Assembly: GCA_026545225.1 (NCBI GenBank)
Contig: CM048845.1
Location: 31,432,001 to 31,496,000, forward strand
Reading direction: 5' to 3'
DNA length: 64,000 nt
Source: Cornus controversa
Lineage: Eukaryota > Streptophyta > Magnoliopsida > Cornales > Cornaceae
In this document: piece after piece, positions 1 to 11,415 of the stretch
How the letters are laid out: the number at the start of each line of letters is the position of its first letter
How positions within the stretch are numbered: the stretch's first letter is position 1
The notes under the pieces: generated by a model
The model's input: the letters and a program-made list of their open reading frames with translations, nothing else
What the model was told of the DNA's origin: nothing
Database searches by the model: none
Program-made: the position numbers and the translations under genes

Positions 1-890
1 ATTTGGATTTACGTACCTGGGCCTGGAAGAAACATGGCATCTATTCAACACTAATCCAGAAGCCAATCACTTGAACAGTATCAATGACATGAGTCTTCCC
101 TATCAGTAGTATAACTCTCTTCACAACGACACATGGCCTCTCAAATGTCTTGTAGGAAATCGCTACAGTAGGTCACACACAGAGAATTTTGTTTGGGTTT
201 TAAACACTAGCTGTTTGTTCACCATATGCCCAAGTGACGGTAAGCAGTGGTTCTCTCGAATTGCAAATTGAAATAGATTTGCACGAAACCAATAGACATA
301 TCAAAATAGTGGAAGATATGGGTTCCCTCAATTTTTGTGGTTTAGAATGGAATATACAAGCCTTGGGTCGCTCCGTTTGATCGATCGTCATAGTGGGTGT
401 CGTCGCTCTATTAATCACTGCCATGGAAGAGATAGGCCCATTGCAATGCATGAGTTGTTTGCTACTAGTAGGTCACCAAATTTATAGGTGGATACTGTCC
501 GTCCTCTCTTGGATCAATACTTGATGGTGTTTGAAAAAATGTCCTTATTCATCATTGTTTGGTGTATCGCAACAGAACACCATGTCTGGGTGGACAGTCA
601 CAATTTTTGATGATTTTTCTGAAGTTCATGAATTTGATATATGGGTTCCAATGATGAGCGAGCTCTAAACCACCTTATGAATTAATTCATGTGCAGAGGC
701 TGTGATGGAAGAGTTTAGAATAGAGCTTTCTCATACGAGTTCAACGATGACTGTAGCTTCATCAAAAAGAAAAACATACAGAGAAGAAAATCTCCCCCCA
801 GTTGTGTGGTTTCTTTTCAGGAGAGGGAAAAAGAATAATAATCAAAACAAATAAATTTTCAATTTATATTGATCAATCACACCTCCATTA
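1..890. other. Unassigned stretch at left edge
   Basis: No domain or repeat family is recognised here. An 83-codon open frame on the minus strand (200-451) has no recognisable motif and is not supported as a gene. The base composition is less AT-biased than the DNA to its right, so decayed host sequence is possible. Nothing firmer can be said. Confidence 0.3.
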
Positions 891-2082
891 AGATGGAAAA
901 GAAAAACAATAGGCAACTATGATGCTCTCTCTCAAAAGGTTGCACTAGTTAATACACTAAAATTTAAAGATTTTATTTTAAAAATTTATACACATTTAAT
1001 ATAAAAAAAATCAAATCATAGTGTGAAAATTACCATTTTCTCAAAACATTTTTCAAAAAATTACAAATTCAACACTTTTTTGAAAATTTAAAAATTTAAT
1101 GTCATACCCCAAACCTAAACTCAACATTGTCCTCAATGTTGGACAAAATAACAATGAAGCACAAATAGAAGGTTGGAAGAATATCACCTTAATCAGAATG
1201 AATTGATTTTCTTTAACTTTTCATCAAATAAAATGAAGCATTAGTAATCAAATGAAAAGTTCAAGATTATGTGCGAAAAAAGGAAGAACAAAAATTCTAA
1301 CAAATAAATACAACTTCTACTATAATTTTTTTCTTAGAGTAACTCGAGTGTTATCAGTTAAGGTCTGCCAATAACACAACCAGTAAAGTTCCCAGGAAAG
1401 TGTGGAGAGGCACTTGGCCTACTTAATGATGGTACGTTCACACTTCTTAGACAGAACTCTCCTAGACATTGTGAAGTTAGAAGGTAATCACAGGAGTTAC
1501 CAAGAGTTAGCTCTACTTTTATAAATATTTTTAAACAGCAAAAAAATATTACTGCAAAAATGGTAAATTAAAATTAAAAAAAATGTTAATTTAAAGATGC
1601 AGAAACAAAAGAAGCAATAAAAAAAAAAGAGTGAATGTGTGGTCTTTCTTCTTTTCTTTTTTTAACAAAAAGAACAAAAAATAAAAGAAAAAAATGAAGA
1701 AAGTGTGACCTTAGGGATATTTTTAAGTTATTCTATCCTAGAGTTTGCATGTGAAAATTATCAACTTAAAAAAAAAAAACTATGCTTTCCTAATCTAGAA
1801 AGAAAAGAAAAATAATGTAAAAGAATTAGGTACTTACCGGATGACAAAGCTATTATTCCTCTTGTAAGAGTGTTTGATGGTAGCATCATTAGAAGCAGTG
1901 CATCATAAGAACCTGCCATGGAAAAAAAAAATTCATTCTTTTCTTCAAATAATAATAATAATAAAAAAGAAACTAAAAAAATAAAATAAAAAAGATTGTA
2001 ATGGAGGGAAAGAAAGTTTGGGTGGGCTCCCTAAAAAATTGTAGTGTTGAATATTTGTGCTTCGAATTCTCAAACTTGATTT

Positions 2083-2096
2083 GGCAAACGGCGCCA
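2083..2096 (-). other. Primer-binding site, tRNA-Asp type
   Basis: The minus strand reads TGGCGCCGTTTGCC, two bases inside the LTR end. This closely matches the TGGCGCCGTTGCC site used by Athila and Tat elements. Confidence 0.65.
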
Positions 2097-2098
2097 TT

Positions 2099-3300
2099 TG
2101 ACGTGTGTAGAATAGTTGATGAATGTCGTTGTTTTTCTACATTTAATACAAAAATAAAACATGTAAAAACTTTACTTAAAATTGTATAGTAATAAGTAGG
2201 GTCGAACCACTCTCAAGTGAGAATCAGTAGTAAGTCATAAATTCAAAACTTCAATCTTTTGGGATGAAAAATGAATATTTAAAATAAACTTATGATTTTT
2301 TTATAATAAAAACTAATACTAAATGTCTTTTATCAAATGATGGAAAAAATCTCAAGGAAAGAGAATTCACCACCATGAATCCATAAAGTTTCTGATATTT
2401 TTATCTAATTTTTCCTCCAATAATCAATATACTTCACCAATCCAATTAAAACTTGGAAAGATGAAGAAAGATATGACATAGAAAATAACACTTGATTATA
2501 TATGACAGAACATTTTTTTACTTAATCTGATGCACATTGGCTAGGTAAACAGAGGTAGGTATTCTTCGAATTACCATTTTTTGACAAACGCGAAGAATCC
2601 TCCATCTAATTTTTGAAAAAAAAAATTAGAATAGAAGAATAAAAGAATGCTCTTGGGAGGAAAAATTATACAAGAAAATGAAATAACTTACTTATATTTT
2701 ATGCATGGTGGCTTCATCATTCCCTTAAGAAAGATGCTTATGCTTGCATATCAACAAAAAAGAAACATATAAAAATGAGACTACTATTCTTCATTGAATA
2801 AAGAAGATGATTACACTATTTTTTTTACAATTTCTCTAAAAATTTATAACTCCTTCACCAATTCCTAAGACCCCCTATTTATAGAGTTAAAGAGGAGTGA
2901 TTTAGGTGGGAAAAAAGAATTTAAAATACAAAAAATTTAAAACAAAAATTCAAAATACAAAATTTTGAATTTAAAAATCTAATATTTGATCTCCATATTT
3001 TTAATTTGAATTCTAGACTACTGACATGGCTGTATAAAAAATTATATTTTACAAAGTTTTGAACTTAAGACCTCTTGTAGAGTAAATTGTATAGAATACC
3101 ATCTCTCTCCTATAATTCTTCTTATGTTTATCTTTAGCTATACATATCATTTTCAACTCTTGTTTTTACAGCTTTTCTTCTCATTCGAAAATCAACTCCT
3201 ATAAAACATAAAATACAAAGATAAGAACATTTAAATAAAATAAAAGAGTAATTAAAAACATATTTTGGGATATAAAATAGCAAGTTTTGTGCATTTATCA
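2099..3300 (-). repeat. LTR of gypsy remnant
   Basis: On the minus strand the segment begins TGATAAATGCACAAAA, a start typical of Athila/Tat LTRs, and ends CGTCA two bases before the PBS. It is about 1.2 kb and AT-rich. No partner LTR is present in the window, so its age cannot be judged. Confidence 0.55.
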
Positions 3301-4260
3301 GTATAATATATATATATGGTTTATTTTAATTTATAACCAATTTTGGTGGCCTAATTACAAATATACCAACTTTCAAATAGTATATGTTCACAAACAACTT
3401 ATACAAAAGTAATTACGTATTTGAAAATATTCACTATTACTCAATATACGGAACCATATTATCCCTCAACAACTTACCAAATTACCCTTAACAAATGAAA
3501 TTACAAAAATGCCCATAATAGACCCAAAAAGTGAAAAGACTTTGCACAAAATACCTCAAATAACCCCTAATATCTCTCTCTCTACCCTTTCTCCAACTTC
3601 ATAGAGTTTGTTTTGCATCTTTCCTTTCTACAACTTCATAGAACTTTCTTTCTCTACCCTCTCTTACCTCCGCCACTGATGGAGCTCTCTTCTCTAGCGA
3701 TGAAAACTCACGACAACCGACATGCTAACGTGCCTCATTATTTTTTCCTCTTTCTGTTTTCACAGAGCTTTATCTCTCTACCCTATCTGCAATTATCTCT
3801 CTATATTCAGCTCCACCACCAACCAAGCTCTGTTTTACAACAACCACTGGCGAGAACCCACAACGACCAGTGAAGCCATCCACCACGGTGATGACCGGCC
3901 ACTAGTTTCTCTCTCAACATACATTCTAGTAACATCTCCTTATCTTTTCTTATTCTATGATTTTGATCACATCTTTTTTCTATACTTTCCCTTTAGATCA
4001 TGATGTAGGACATAATTGTCGATGAACTTCTTTTGACTTGATGACACTCATTTTTTATCAGAAATGACCCAATAAACAAAACCTATTAACTTTTTTTACT
4101 GGACCGTGAGATTGATTACAAAAAACAAAGTAAGAGTTTTGAGACCAAGATTATTGGTTTTCAATAGCATTGTCTGACATGTTAATGAATGTTTTATATA
4201 CAAGAGATGGGGGAAATGGAATGATGCCAGAAAGGTTATTATGAGAGAGATCTAGGTATG
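3301..4260. other. Unassigned AT/CT-rich DNA
   Basis: Polypyrimidine-rich sequence (about 3570-3800) resembles a plant 5' leader. The short open frames (3613-3873, 3722-4003) are Leu/Ser/Tyr-rich and overlap in different frames, so they are unlikely to be genes. A run of 13 G lies near 4264. Confidence 0.25.
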
Positions 4261-4399
4261 TTGGGGGGGGGGGGAGGTATCTCTCTAAGGTTAATAGTTA
4301 ATAGCGAAGGAAAGTTACTGTCTGTGGTAGAATGCTGCCATTCAAGGAGTTGTGACTCAATATCAAATATTATAAATTAGTCCAATTCCCGATATCAGA

Positions 4400-5397
4400 A
4401 GGAAATTGTATTGAGCTAGCGAGTTGGTTTAAGGAAAGGTCCAGTTCAGTCAAGCCTTTCACATTCCCCCTTTCATGAGGTATTGAACCATTGATTTGAT
4501 TTGAAGCAAGGGACAAGTACATCAATTTGGACAATATTTTGACCCAGACTTGGGCCTATGATATTGTTATAATCGAGCCTTAGATTGACCAAATTCCTCA
4601 AATTCCATATTTCTTGAGGGATTAGATGACCTATAAGTTGAGGGATGGAACCATTGATTGCATTCGCAGCAAGGGAGAGAGATACAAATCTATTAAATGA
4701 CCTAGAGTAGAAGGAATTGGACCTATGAGCTTATTGTGACTAAAGTCTAGATCAACTAGATTAAGGATGGTAATGGGGCCGGGGTGCCCTTCCCCATCCC
4801 CCATCCCCGTCCCTATTTAAAAAAGCCCCCCCATCTCCACCTCACCTCATTTAATAAACGAGGTGGGGCGAGGTGGGGCGAGCGGAGACTTAAACGGGGC
4901 GAGGCAGGTTTTTTTATTTTTTTTAAGAACTTTTTTTAGGGGATTACATTTGTAATTGTACTCTTTTTAGTATTTACACTCTTATGTGATAAGGTCCTTG
5001 GTAATTTACATGTGCACCTCCAATAACATTCGAACTAGTAAATCTTATATATATAACTATATAAGTGTAATTTTGTATTTGTATTATATCTATAAAGGTA
5101 ATATAGTAAATATAAAACATAAACGGGGCGGGTGGGGCGTGACGAGGTGGGGGTGCCTATCCCTATTCCAGCTCCATAACCAATTTAAATGGGGTGGGAC
5201 GGAGCGGTTCTCCACCTGAACGGGTTAAATTTTCATCTCTAAATAGGATTCTTCAATTTCCCCATGTCTGGAGGGATGGAACCTTGTATTGAATTTGACT
5301 TCACTGAGAGTCGGGTGAGATCTGTCAAAAAACCAAAAGCTGATGGGATTGGCCCATTGAGTTGGTTGCTACTAAGGTCTAACGAGGTCAATTTAGA
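4400..5397 (-). pseudogene. LRR protein (receptor-like) fragment, decayed
   Basis: Minus-strand translation between about 5,400 and 5,242 gives plant-type leucine-rich repeats, with units such as LTSLDLSSNQLNGPIPSAFG followed by LTRLSVKSNSIQGSIPPDMG. Further units of the same type (LDFSHNKLIGPIPSTLGHL, INGSIPQLIGHL) follow at about 4,760-4,500. The 24-residue LxxLxLxxNxxxGxIPxxxG pattern is that of extracellular LRRs of receptor-like kinases or proteins. No signal peptide, membrane segment or kinase is seen. The locus is split by a MITE (4762-5241) and bordered by a TRIM LTR piece, and stops and frame changes interrupt the more 3' repeats. Its 5' flank has a second copy at 8.2-9.1 kb, which suggests a former tandem LRR cluster. 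Confidence 0.7.
4762..5241. mobile_element. hAT-like MITE inside the LRR fragment
   Basis: A 480-bp segment interrupts the LRR coding sequence. Its ends are imperfect inverted repeats (TAAGGATGGTAAT on the left, TAGAGATGAAAAT from the right on the opposite strand; 9 of 13 match). The flanks AACTAGAT and AATAGGAT form a degenerate 8-bp target duplication, as hAT elements make. The interior has GC-rich GGGGCGGGT/GAGGTGGGG blocks unlike its surroundings. It encodes no protein. Confidence 0.6.
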
Positions 5398-5511
5398 TAT
5401 GTTCTCTCCAAATGGTATGAGGCCTTTTGGGGTAAAACCCAAGAGCAAAACTGTGCAGGCTCAGGCCCAAAGCGGACAATATCATACCATGTGTTGGAGC
5501 GGGGTATTACA
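5398..5511 (+). repeat. TRIM LTR fragment (3' part)
   Basis: It matches the last ~114 bp of the TRIM LTRs at 11166-11415 and 51563-52450, from TATGTTCTCT through GGGGTATTACA. The left border abuts LRR coding sequence directly; the rest of the LTR is absent. Confidence 0.75.
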
Positions 5512-5860
5512 CAGCTAGACAATTGATACAGATGACCCGTCATGCACGGAGTCAAAGCAATAATACTTGGTCTTCCTCACTATTAATTCCGGCCAATGCT
5601 CTTCGTGATTATTTTCAACACGGCCAAGTGATGAAGACAACTTGTCTTTTACACAAGTCATTTTGGTGCTTTAACATATATATCATATTGGAACCACTCT
5701 AAATATCACATAATTTTTTCTCTTAACATCTCATCCAAGGATTAAAATGGCGCTAGAGAAAATCCAAAATAATATGATCCTAACAATACTTTTTTTCAAT
5801 CGAGTAGAATTAGAAGATGGGTGGGGGAAGTCTTGATATATTGCAGGACTATGGTATTCT
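5512..5860. repeat. LRR-flanking segment, copy 1
   Basis: This segment is clearly similar to 8215-8362 plus 8911-9115, with shared landmarks such as CCCGTCATGCACGG, TTGGTCTTCCTC, AAGTGATGAAGAC, ACATCTCATCCAA and GTAGAATTAGAAG. It lies just upstream of the minus-strand LRR fragment and may be its former promoter or leader. It lacks the MITE found in copy 2 and so shows the empty site. Confidence 0.65.
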
Positions 5861-6694
5861 GTTTGGATGGAATTGGTATTATGATATTTTTCACCATATG
5901 AGTGTGACTAATCCTAGATGCAATGTTCTCACCTTCAGAGGAATCAAATTTCTTCAATCTTTTCTGCTAGTCCGAATGCGTAACTCTCTCTCTCTCTGAC
6001 TAGCCGTCAAAGATTTTATATATAAAATGGAATTGGAGGATGACATTATTAAAGTTCAAACTGATGGATTCAAATTGAAAGCAGCAGTTTGGTTCCGAGC
6101 CACATCATACCAAATGAGACTTTAAAGAGTTGCGTCTTCTTGACTTGGGCACCGGCAGGGGCAAAGAACAATTTAATTTTCAAATTCTTATTTTACAGGA
6201 TCCTAAAATAGTTGAAATTAAAATTACTATGAAAAATAATCTCAATCTAAAATATTTAAAACTTCAATTTGGAAATCTAGATTTATAGATATATATATAG
6301 GAAATATAATCTATATTTTTCTTCTCTTTGTTTTACTATTTTGAATTTTAGATTTTTTTTATTCCACTTATATTATATATATGTATTTTATGTATGTCAA
6401 AATTAGATATAATTCTATATGCATGGAATGTTAAATGTATATTTGTTTATAAATGATTTTATTTTAATTTTTTGTTCATATTTAAAAGAAATATTTCTAC
6501 GTATAAAGAATAATAAAATATTATTTAATTATATATATATATTTAAAAATATTAATTTGGCCCCCCAATTTCACTCTCTGGATCTGTCCCAAGCGCTGGA
6601 CGTCAGGCTATTTGATGCTTAAATGCATGTCTGAATGGAATTTTTTGCATAAATGCATTGATGTATCTGTAGGTGGACCATAAGCATCATGTTT
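5861..6694. other. Unassigned AT-rich DNA
   Basis: No gene or repeat family is recognised. A short CT microsatellite lies near 5980-5998, and AT-rich runs lie around 6280-6560. Confidence 0.3.
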
Positions 6695-6779
6695 GGCCAA
6701 ACCACAATAAGGAATATAAAGGGATACGGCAAAATTGTCCACTCAAAAAAACATTTAAATTAATATATGTTTTGTGGTT

Positions 6780-6955
6780 AGATGGTTTTATTCTTAGATT
6801 TTACTTCAAAATGTCTTATATCATTTGAAGAGAACACATTACATATAACCACATTCTCTCCTGCACAACCAGGCGTGTGCGATTGAACACCCTTTAGCCT
6901 GCCAATATAATAACTTGCCCAGTGTCTTTTGCACCCGTCCACAAGGCTCACTACA
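6780..6955 (-). repeat. Diverged TRIM LTR, copy 1
   Basis: It resembles the minus-strand TRIM LTR: ATCATTTGAAGAGAACACAT, then GTG(G)GATTGAAC, then GCACCCGTCCACAAGG and a terminal CTACA. It is older and more diverged than the other TRIM copies here. The left limit is approximate. Confidence 0.6.
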
Positions 6956-7149
6956 GCTTTCTTAAAATTAGTTCACATTATTTAGACCATTAAAATTTCA
7001 CATCATTGGATCACAAGAATTTGGTTGATGAAGAATAGTCAGGTTGAACAAAATTCGAATAGATGGCCAAACCACAATAAGGAATATAAAGGGATACGGC
7101 AAAATTGTCCACTCAAAAAAACATTTAAATTAATATATGTTTTGTGGTT

Positions 7150-7325
7150 AGATGGTTTTATTCTTAGATTTTACTTCAAAATGTCTTATATCATTTGAAG
7201 AGAACACATTACATATAACCACATTCTCTCCTGCACAACCAGGCGTGTGGGATTGAACACCCTTTAGCCTGCCAATATAATAACTCACCCAGTGTCTTTT
7301 GCACCCGTCCACAAGGCTCACTACA
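7150..7325 (-). repeat. Diverged TRIM LTR, copy 2
   Basis: This is the same LTR as at 6780-6955, carried along by the tandem duplication rather than inserted independently. The copies share the same internal position and flanks. Confidence 0.6.
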
Positions 7326-7434
7326 GCTTTCTTAAAATTAGTTCACATTATTTAGACCATTAAAATTTCACATCATTGGATCACAAGAATTTGGTTGATG
7401 AAGAATAGTCAGGTTGAACAAAATTCGAATAGAT

Positions 7435-7913
7435 GACCGATATCCCACTGGTATAGTTGTTATTAATGAGAAAAGTTAGATTTAAGTGATCAAAATTAAA
7501 GATAATTGTTCTATAGTCACTATAAAATTACAAAAAGACGAAAATTTATTAATTCAAAAACTATATTACTCTTTAGTGATCATTTTAGACTCAATTACAA
7601 AAATACTCATCCCCCATTTCTTTCTCCCCAACCGTAAATATTGCCTATACGCACCCTTGCATATACTCAAATACTAATAATATAAATATGGTAAATCTAG
7701 ATTTTATACACTCCAAATCATTCTTTTTTTTTTTAAACTTTCCATCATATCGTAGTTATCCATTATTATATTTTTTTTAACTTTCCCTCACATGATACTT
7801 ATTTATTATTAACTCTTTCGTTAAATTGAACTTTTAAATAATAGGCTTTCTACAATTTTGAACTATCGTGTCAACTGTATATCTCCATAAAAAAACAATC
7901 AAAATCCTAACTA

Positions 7914-7958
<45 letters not shown>

Positions 7959-8214
7959 CTATATTTTTAGGATGCAAAATTGGATTTAATTATGACTACA
8001 CTTTCTAATCCTATATTAATTACTTATTGTTAGTAAATAAATAAAATGCTTTGACAAATAGTTACTAAAGAGAAATTTAATTTTAAAATTATATTTTTAG
8101 AGTCGCTTTAAAGTAATTACTTTTTAATTTTGATCACTTTTCCCTTATTAATAAGGATTAGAACAACCAAATTGATCAAATAATAGAAGTCAAGTTGATA
8201 CCAAATAAGATTCA
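7435..8214. other. Unassigned AT-rich DNA with (TA)n
   Basis: No coding sequence is recognised. A TA microsatellite occupies about 7917-7958. Short open frames are AT-driven and carry no motif. Confidence 0.3.
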
Positions 8215-9115
8215 AATAACCCGTCATGCACGGCCACCGTCTTGCACGGAGTTGATTATTGATCAGCCCAAAGATATAAAGTTGGTCTTCCTCTGTACTA
8301 GTTGCTGCCAACGCTCTCCATGATTATCGTCATCACGGAAAAGTGATGAAGACGCTTGCTGTCTAGGAAACATGGACACAGACACAGAACACGGGTACGA
8401 TACGACACGGACACGGCGATACGAAAAATTTTAAAAAAATAGGACACGGCGAGGATACAGCTATAAAATAATAATATAATATATTACTATATACGAATTA
8501 TTTAATAAAAAAATACTACATTACATAAATACTTCAATTCATCATCAAACAATTAAAAACCAAATAAACTTATAAACAAAAATAGACAAATAGATTAAAA
8601 TAAATTAAAGAACGAGACTTATTTAGTTTTCTATATATATTTAGCTTAGATTTTAATCATAACTTAGTATCATATAATTTTCATCCGAAATATTTGAATA
8701 TACATCACTGCTATAAAGTGTCCGACACGTCTTCGAGGAGTGTCTAAGAAGTGTCCGAAAAGTGTCCAAGGAGTGTCCGAGAAGTGTCCTAAAAAAAAAT
8801 GTCAGGACACGGGTACGAAGTGTCCGACACGTGTCCACGGAGTATCCTACACGGTGTCCGAGTGTCCGACACGAGTACGACACCCTCGATGAAGTGTCCG
8901 TACTTTCTAGCTTGCCGTTTAACAAGTATTGTCATTTTGAGTCGTTTTGAATCTTTAACACATATCAGATTGGGACCACTCTAAAGAATCACCTAACTTA
9001 TTCTGTCAACATCTCATCCAAAGGATAAAATTCAAAACAATATGATATATATATATATATATATATCACCTAACTTATATTTATTGAGTAGAATTAGAAG
9101 GTCCGTGGGGGCAGC
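8215..9115. repeat. LRR-flanking segment, copy 2, with MITE
   Basis: This is the second copy of the 5512-5860 segment, in the same orientation and split by a MITE at 8363-8910. It diverges from copy 1 after about 9115. No LRR coding sequence was recognised beside it, so the second gene copy may be lost. Confidence 0.65.
8363..8910. mobile_element. hAT-type MITE with 8-bp target duplication
   Basis: The 548-bp element has inverted ends CTAGGAAACATGGACAC and CTAGAAAGTACGGACAC (the latter read from the right). The flanks CTTGCTGT (8355-8362) and CTTGCCGT (8911-8918) match at 7 of 8 positions, the hAT hallmark. The interior is built of degenerate GTGTCCGACACG repeats on both strands, which create a spurious Arg/Thr-rich open frame. 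The paralogous segment at about 5630-5660 lacks the element, confirming insertion. Confidence 0.85.
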
Positions 9116-10882
9116 CTTGATGTTCTCCAAAGATCAAGACTGAAGACCGACGATTTCAATCAATAAGTTTTGACATTCAAATTTGTCCATTACTGTTGCT
9201 TCTAGTTAACCAAGCAAAGAAATCGTGGGCGTTTTAGAAGAGAAAAGCTCTAATTTTTTATTAGGTAATTTTCATTTCCTAATTGTGGATTAATTTAAAA
9301 AAACTAGCTAGCTAGCATTTTCATATATTTCCAGTTATATATTAGAAAATAGTTCATAATCAATCATGTCACGAAGTTAATATGGAGAACTGTGATGAAT
9401 CATACCATGACCACCGTACATTTGCCCTTCTAAATCTCTCTCTATATTTCTTGGTTAAATCTCTGGAAATTGTGAATAAAGTGTCTGTAAAATCTCCCTC
9501 TCTAATTTCTCGGTTGAAATTCTAAAAATTGCAAAATCTCTCTTTCTCTTTTTAATATCAATTGAAATAATTTCGATTGAAATTAAAATTCTTAAAATCA
9601 AATCTATATCACTGAATGGGCAAATCAGATTCATCATCGTCATAGATGGCGTCGGAAGATGCGACGTCGACGACATCTATTCCACCAATTTCGTCGTCTC
9701 TTCTGCCAACGCCATTGTCTTCGAGATCGTGAGCTTCATATGGAACATAAGGGTTGTCGAGGGAGTCCTTGCGGCAATGGCCTTATCTTCCTCAGCAGTG
9801 AATTGGTTGTGCATGTTCAACGGATGAGAATATCCGTACATTGATGGTTTTTCAATGTCCATACTTATTACCTAATACAGTAAAATTTAACAGAAGTACG
9901 AATTTTACAACTTGAAAATGTAGATCATTTTGGCAGAAATTTACCACAATTGTATCGCAAATTAGCTACCTTCGACTGTCAAGTATATAATTCCATCTAA
10001 CATATTGATGCGGAGCATGTGTCCATGTTAGGATCCCTAGCTACCTCAGTTGCTCACTGTTTCCCGAAACCATCTAATGGCTTCATCAAATCTAACCTGA
10101 AAATTATCTCTATAGGTTCGTTCTTGTTATATTCCAAAAGCTTCTCAAGTGCATCATTCACCGATTCACCACGACCTTTCCATTTAGAACCTACTAAAAG
10201 ATTTCATTTCAATAAATTTCAACTAAAAAAATGTAGTTTTGCATAGATAGAACATGACATACAACCACCATTGGTTCATGTTAAGGACAACTTCAGATAA
10301 TGAGAATAGGTAAAAATGCAGTTGATCAACTTGATCAGCTATATCTCACCTCGATTGGTCGTTGGCCCAACATCAGTAGATATAGCACTAGTACCACCAC
10401 GCACCATAGTCAATCAAGTGATGATCAAACCACAGAAATTGGAACAACCAGAGATCCAAAAATTCTCTAACAGTAGCTATAAATATTCAATAAATGAAAC
10501 CTGAAATATTTATATAAGATCCACATGTTAGTTAAGTAGCTTATATTGTGTTGTTGCATAAGCATACTTGTAAATATAGTAAGTATTTAAGTTAATCAGT
10601 CTAGTTGCTTTGTCTAACGGGGTACCAATTTAAGTAAGCTTCTAAATATTCCACCGCAAGAAAAGATTAATTCAATGAATACTCATTAGATTGAACTCCC
10701 AGTAGTAGTTTTCTTTTTTCCTTCATCTTAACATGAGAAGGTGAAAATATATAAGTTAAGGGTCGTTTAGAAGCCTTAGGTTTTGAAAAAGCATACTACA
10801 TGTCTTTGTAGTGGAAACTCAAACTTCGGGCATATTTGAAGACTAATCGAGTTAGAATGCCTCTAATAATATGCATCCAGAT
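9116..10882. other. Unassigned; weak coding-like stretches
   Basis: Minus-strand open stretches at 9677-9862 and 9455-9676, and a further one near 10,120-10,220 (reading KWKGRGESVNDALEKLLEYN), look more coding-like than neighbouring DNA. They may be exons of a decayed host gene. I do not recognise the family. A TA repeat lies at about 9044-9066. Confidence 0.25.
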
Positions 10883-11415
10883 TGTAGTAACCCTTCTGGG
10901 CTGAGCTACTACACTGACAGGGTACGAGGTGCTCAATCCCACATTGCCTGGGTGTGGAAAAAGGGATGTGCTTATATGTAGTATGTTTTCTTCAAATGGT
11001 ATGAGGCATTTTAGGGTAAAATCCAAGAGCAAAATCGTGCGAGCTCAGGCCCAAAGCGGACAATATCATACCATGTGTTGGAGTGGGGTATTACAGTTGG
11101 TATCAAAGCCTGAACCTAGCCAGAAGTGTGCCGACGAGGACGTCGGGCCTCGTAGGGGGGTGGATTGTAGTAACCCTTGTGGACGGGTGTGAGTGGGAGG
11201 GTGCGAAGACAGACACTAGGCTGAGCTACTACGCTGATAGGGTACGAGGTGCTCAATCCCACATCGCCTGGGTGTGGAAAAAGGGATGTGCTTATATGTA
11301 GTATGTTCTCTTCAAATGGTATGAGGCCTTTTGGGGTAAAACCCAAGAGCAAAACCGTGCAGGCTCAGGCCCAAAGCGGACAATATCATACCATGTGTTG
11401 GAGCAGGGTCTTACA
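10883..11415 (+). mobile_element. TRIM retrotransposon, two LTRs, 5-bp TSD
   Basis: The structure is LTR 10883-11095, internal region 11096-11165 (70 bp) and LTR 11166-11415. The LTRs begin TGTAGTAACCC and end in TTACA. The internal region starts with a tRNA-Met type PBS (TTGGTATCAAAGC; canonical TGGTATCAGAGC in other copies) and ends in a G-rich PPT-like tract. The flanks CAGAT (10878-10882 and 11416-11420) are a perfect target duplication. It has no coding capacity, as usual for TRIMs. The LTRs differ in length and at several bases, so it is not brand new. Confidence 0.92.

Larger units (their letters stand above)
891..3300 (-). mobile_element. Ty3/gypsy (Athila/Tat-type) remnant without coding region
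   Basis: Read on the minus strand, the order is an LTR (3300 to 2099), a primer-binding site (2096 to 2083), non-coding internal DNA, and a G-rich PPT-like tract with the 'GAGGACAATGTTGAG' leader typical of Athila/Tat 3' regions (about 1105-1145). No gag or pol is seen between the PBS and this tract, about 1 kb. The fossil is therefore a non-coding or reduced copy. A second LTR was not identified; the left limit is approximate. Confidence 0.6.
6695..7434. repeat. 370-bp tandem duplication
   Basis: Two head-to-tail copies (6695-7064 and 7065-7434) have exactly the same length. Only about three base differences are seen by eye (for example GTGTGCGATTG against GTGTGGGATTG, and TTGCCC against TCACCC). 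Each copy starts GGCCAAACCACAATAAGG and ends AAATTCGAATAGAT. The near-identity implies a recent duplication. Each unit contains a diverged TRIM LTR. Confidence 0.9.

Noticed and set aside
4861-5200. CpG-island-like promoter (GGGGCGGG blocks)
   Set aside because: The GC-rich blocks are internal to a MITE with inverted ends and an 8-bp target duplication.
8653-8925. Arg/Thr-rich 90-codon frame
   Set aside because: It is a translation of the GTGTCCGACACG repeats inside the hAT MITE; the opposite strand is open too.
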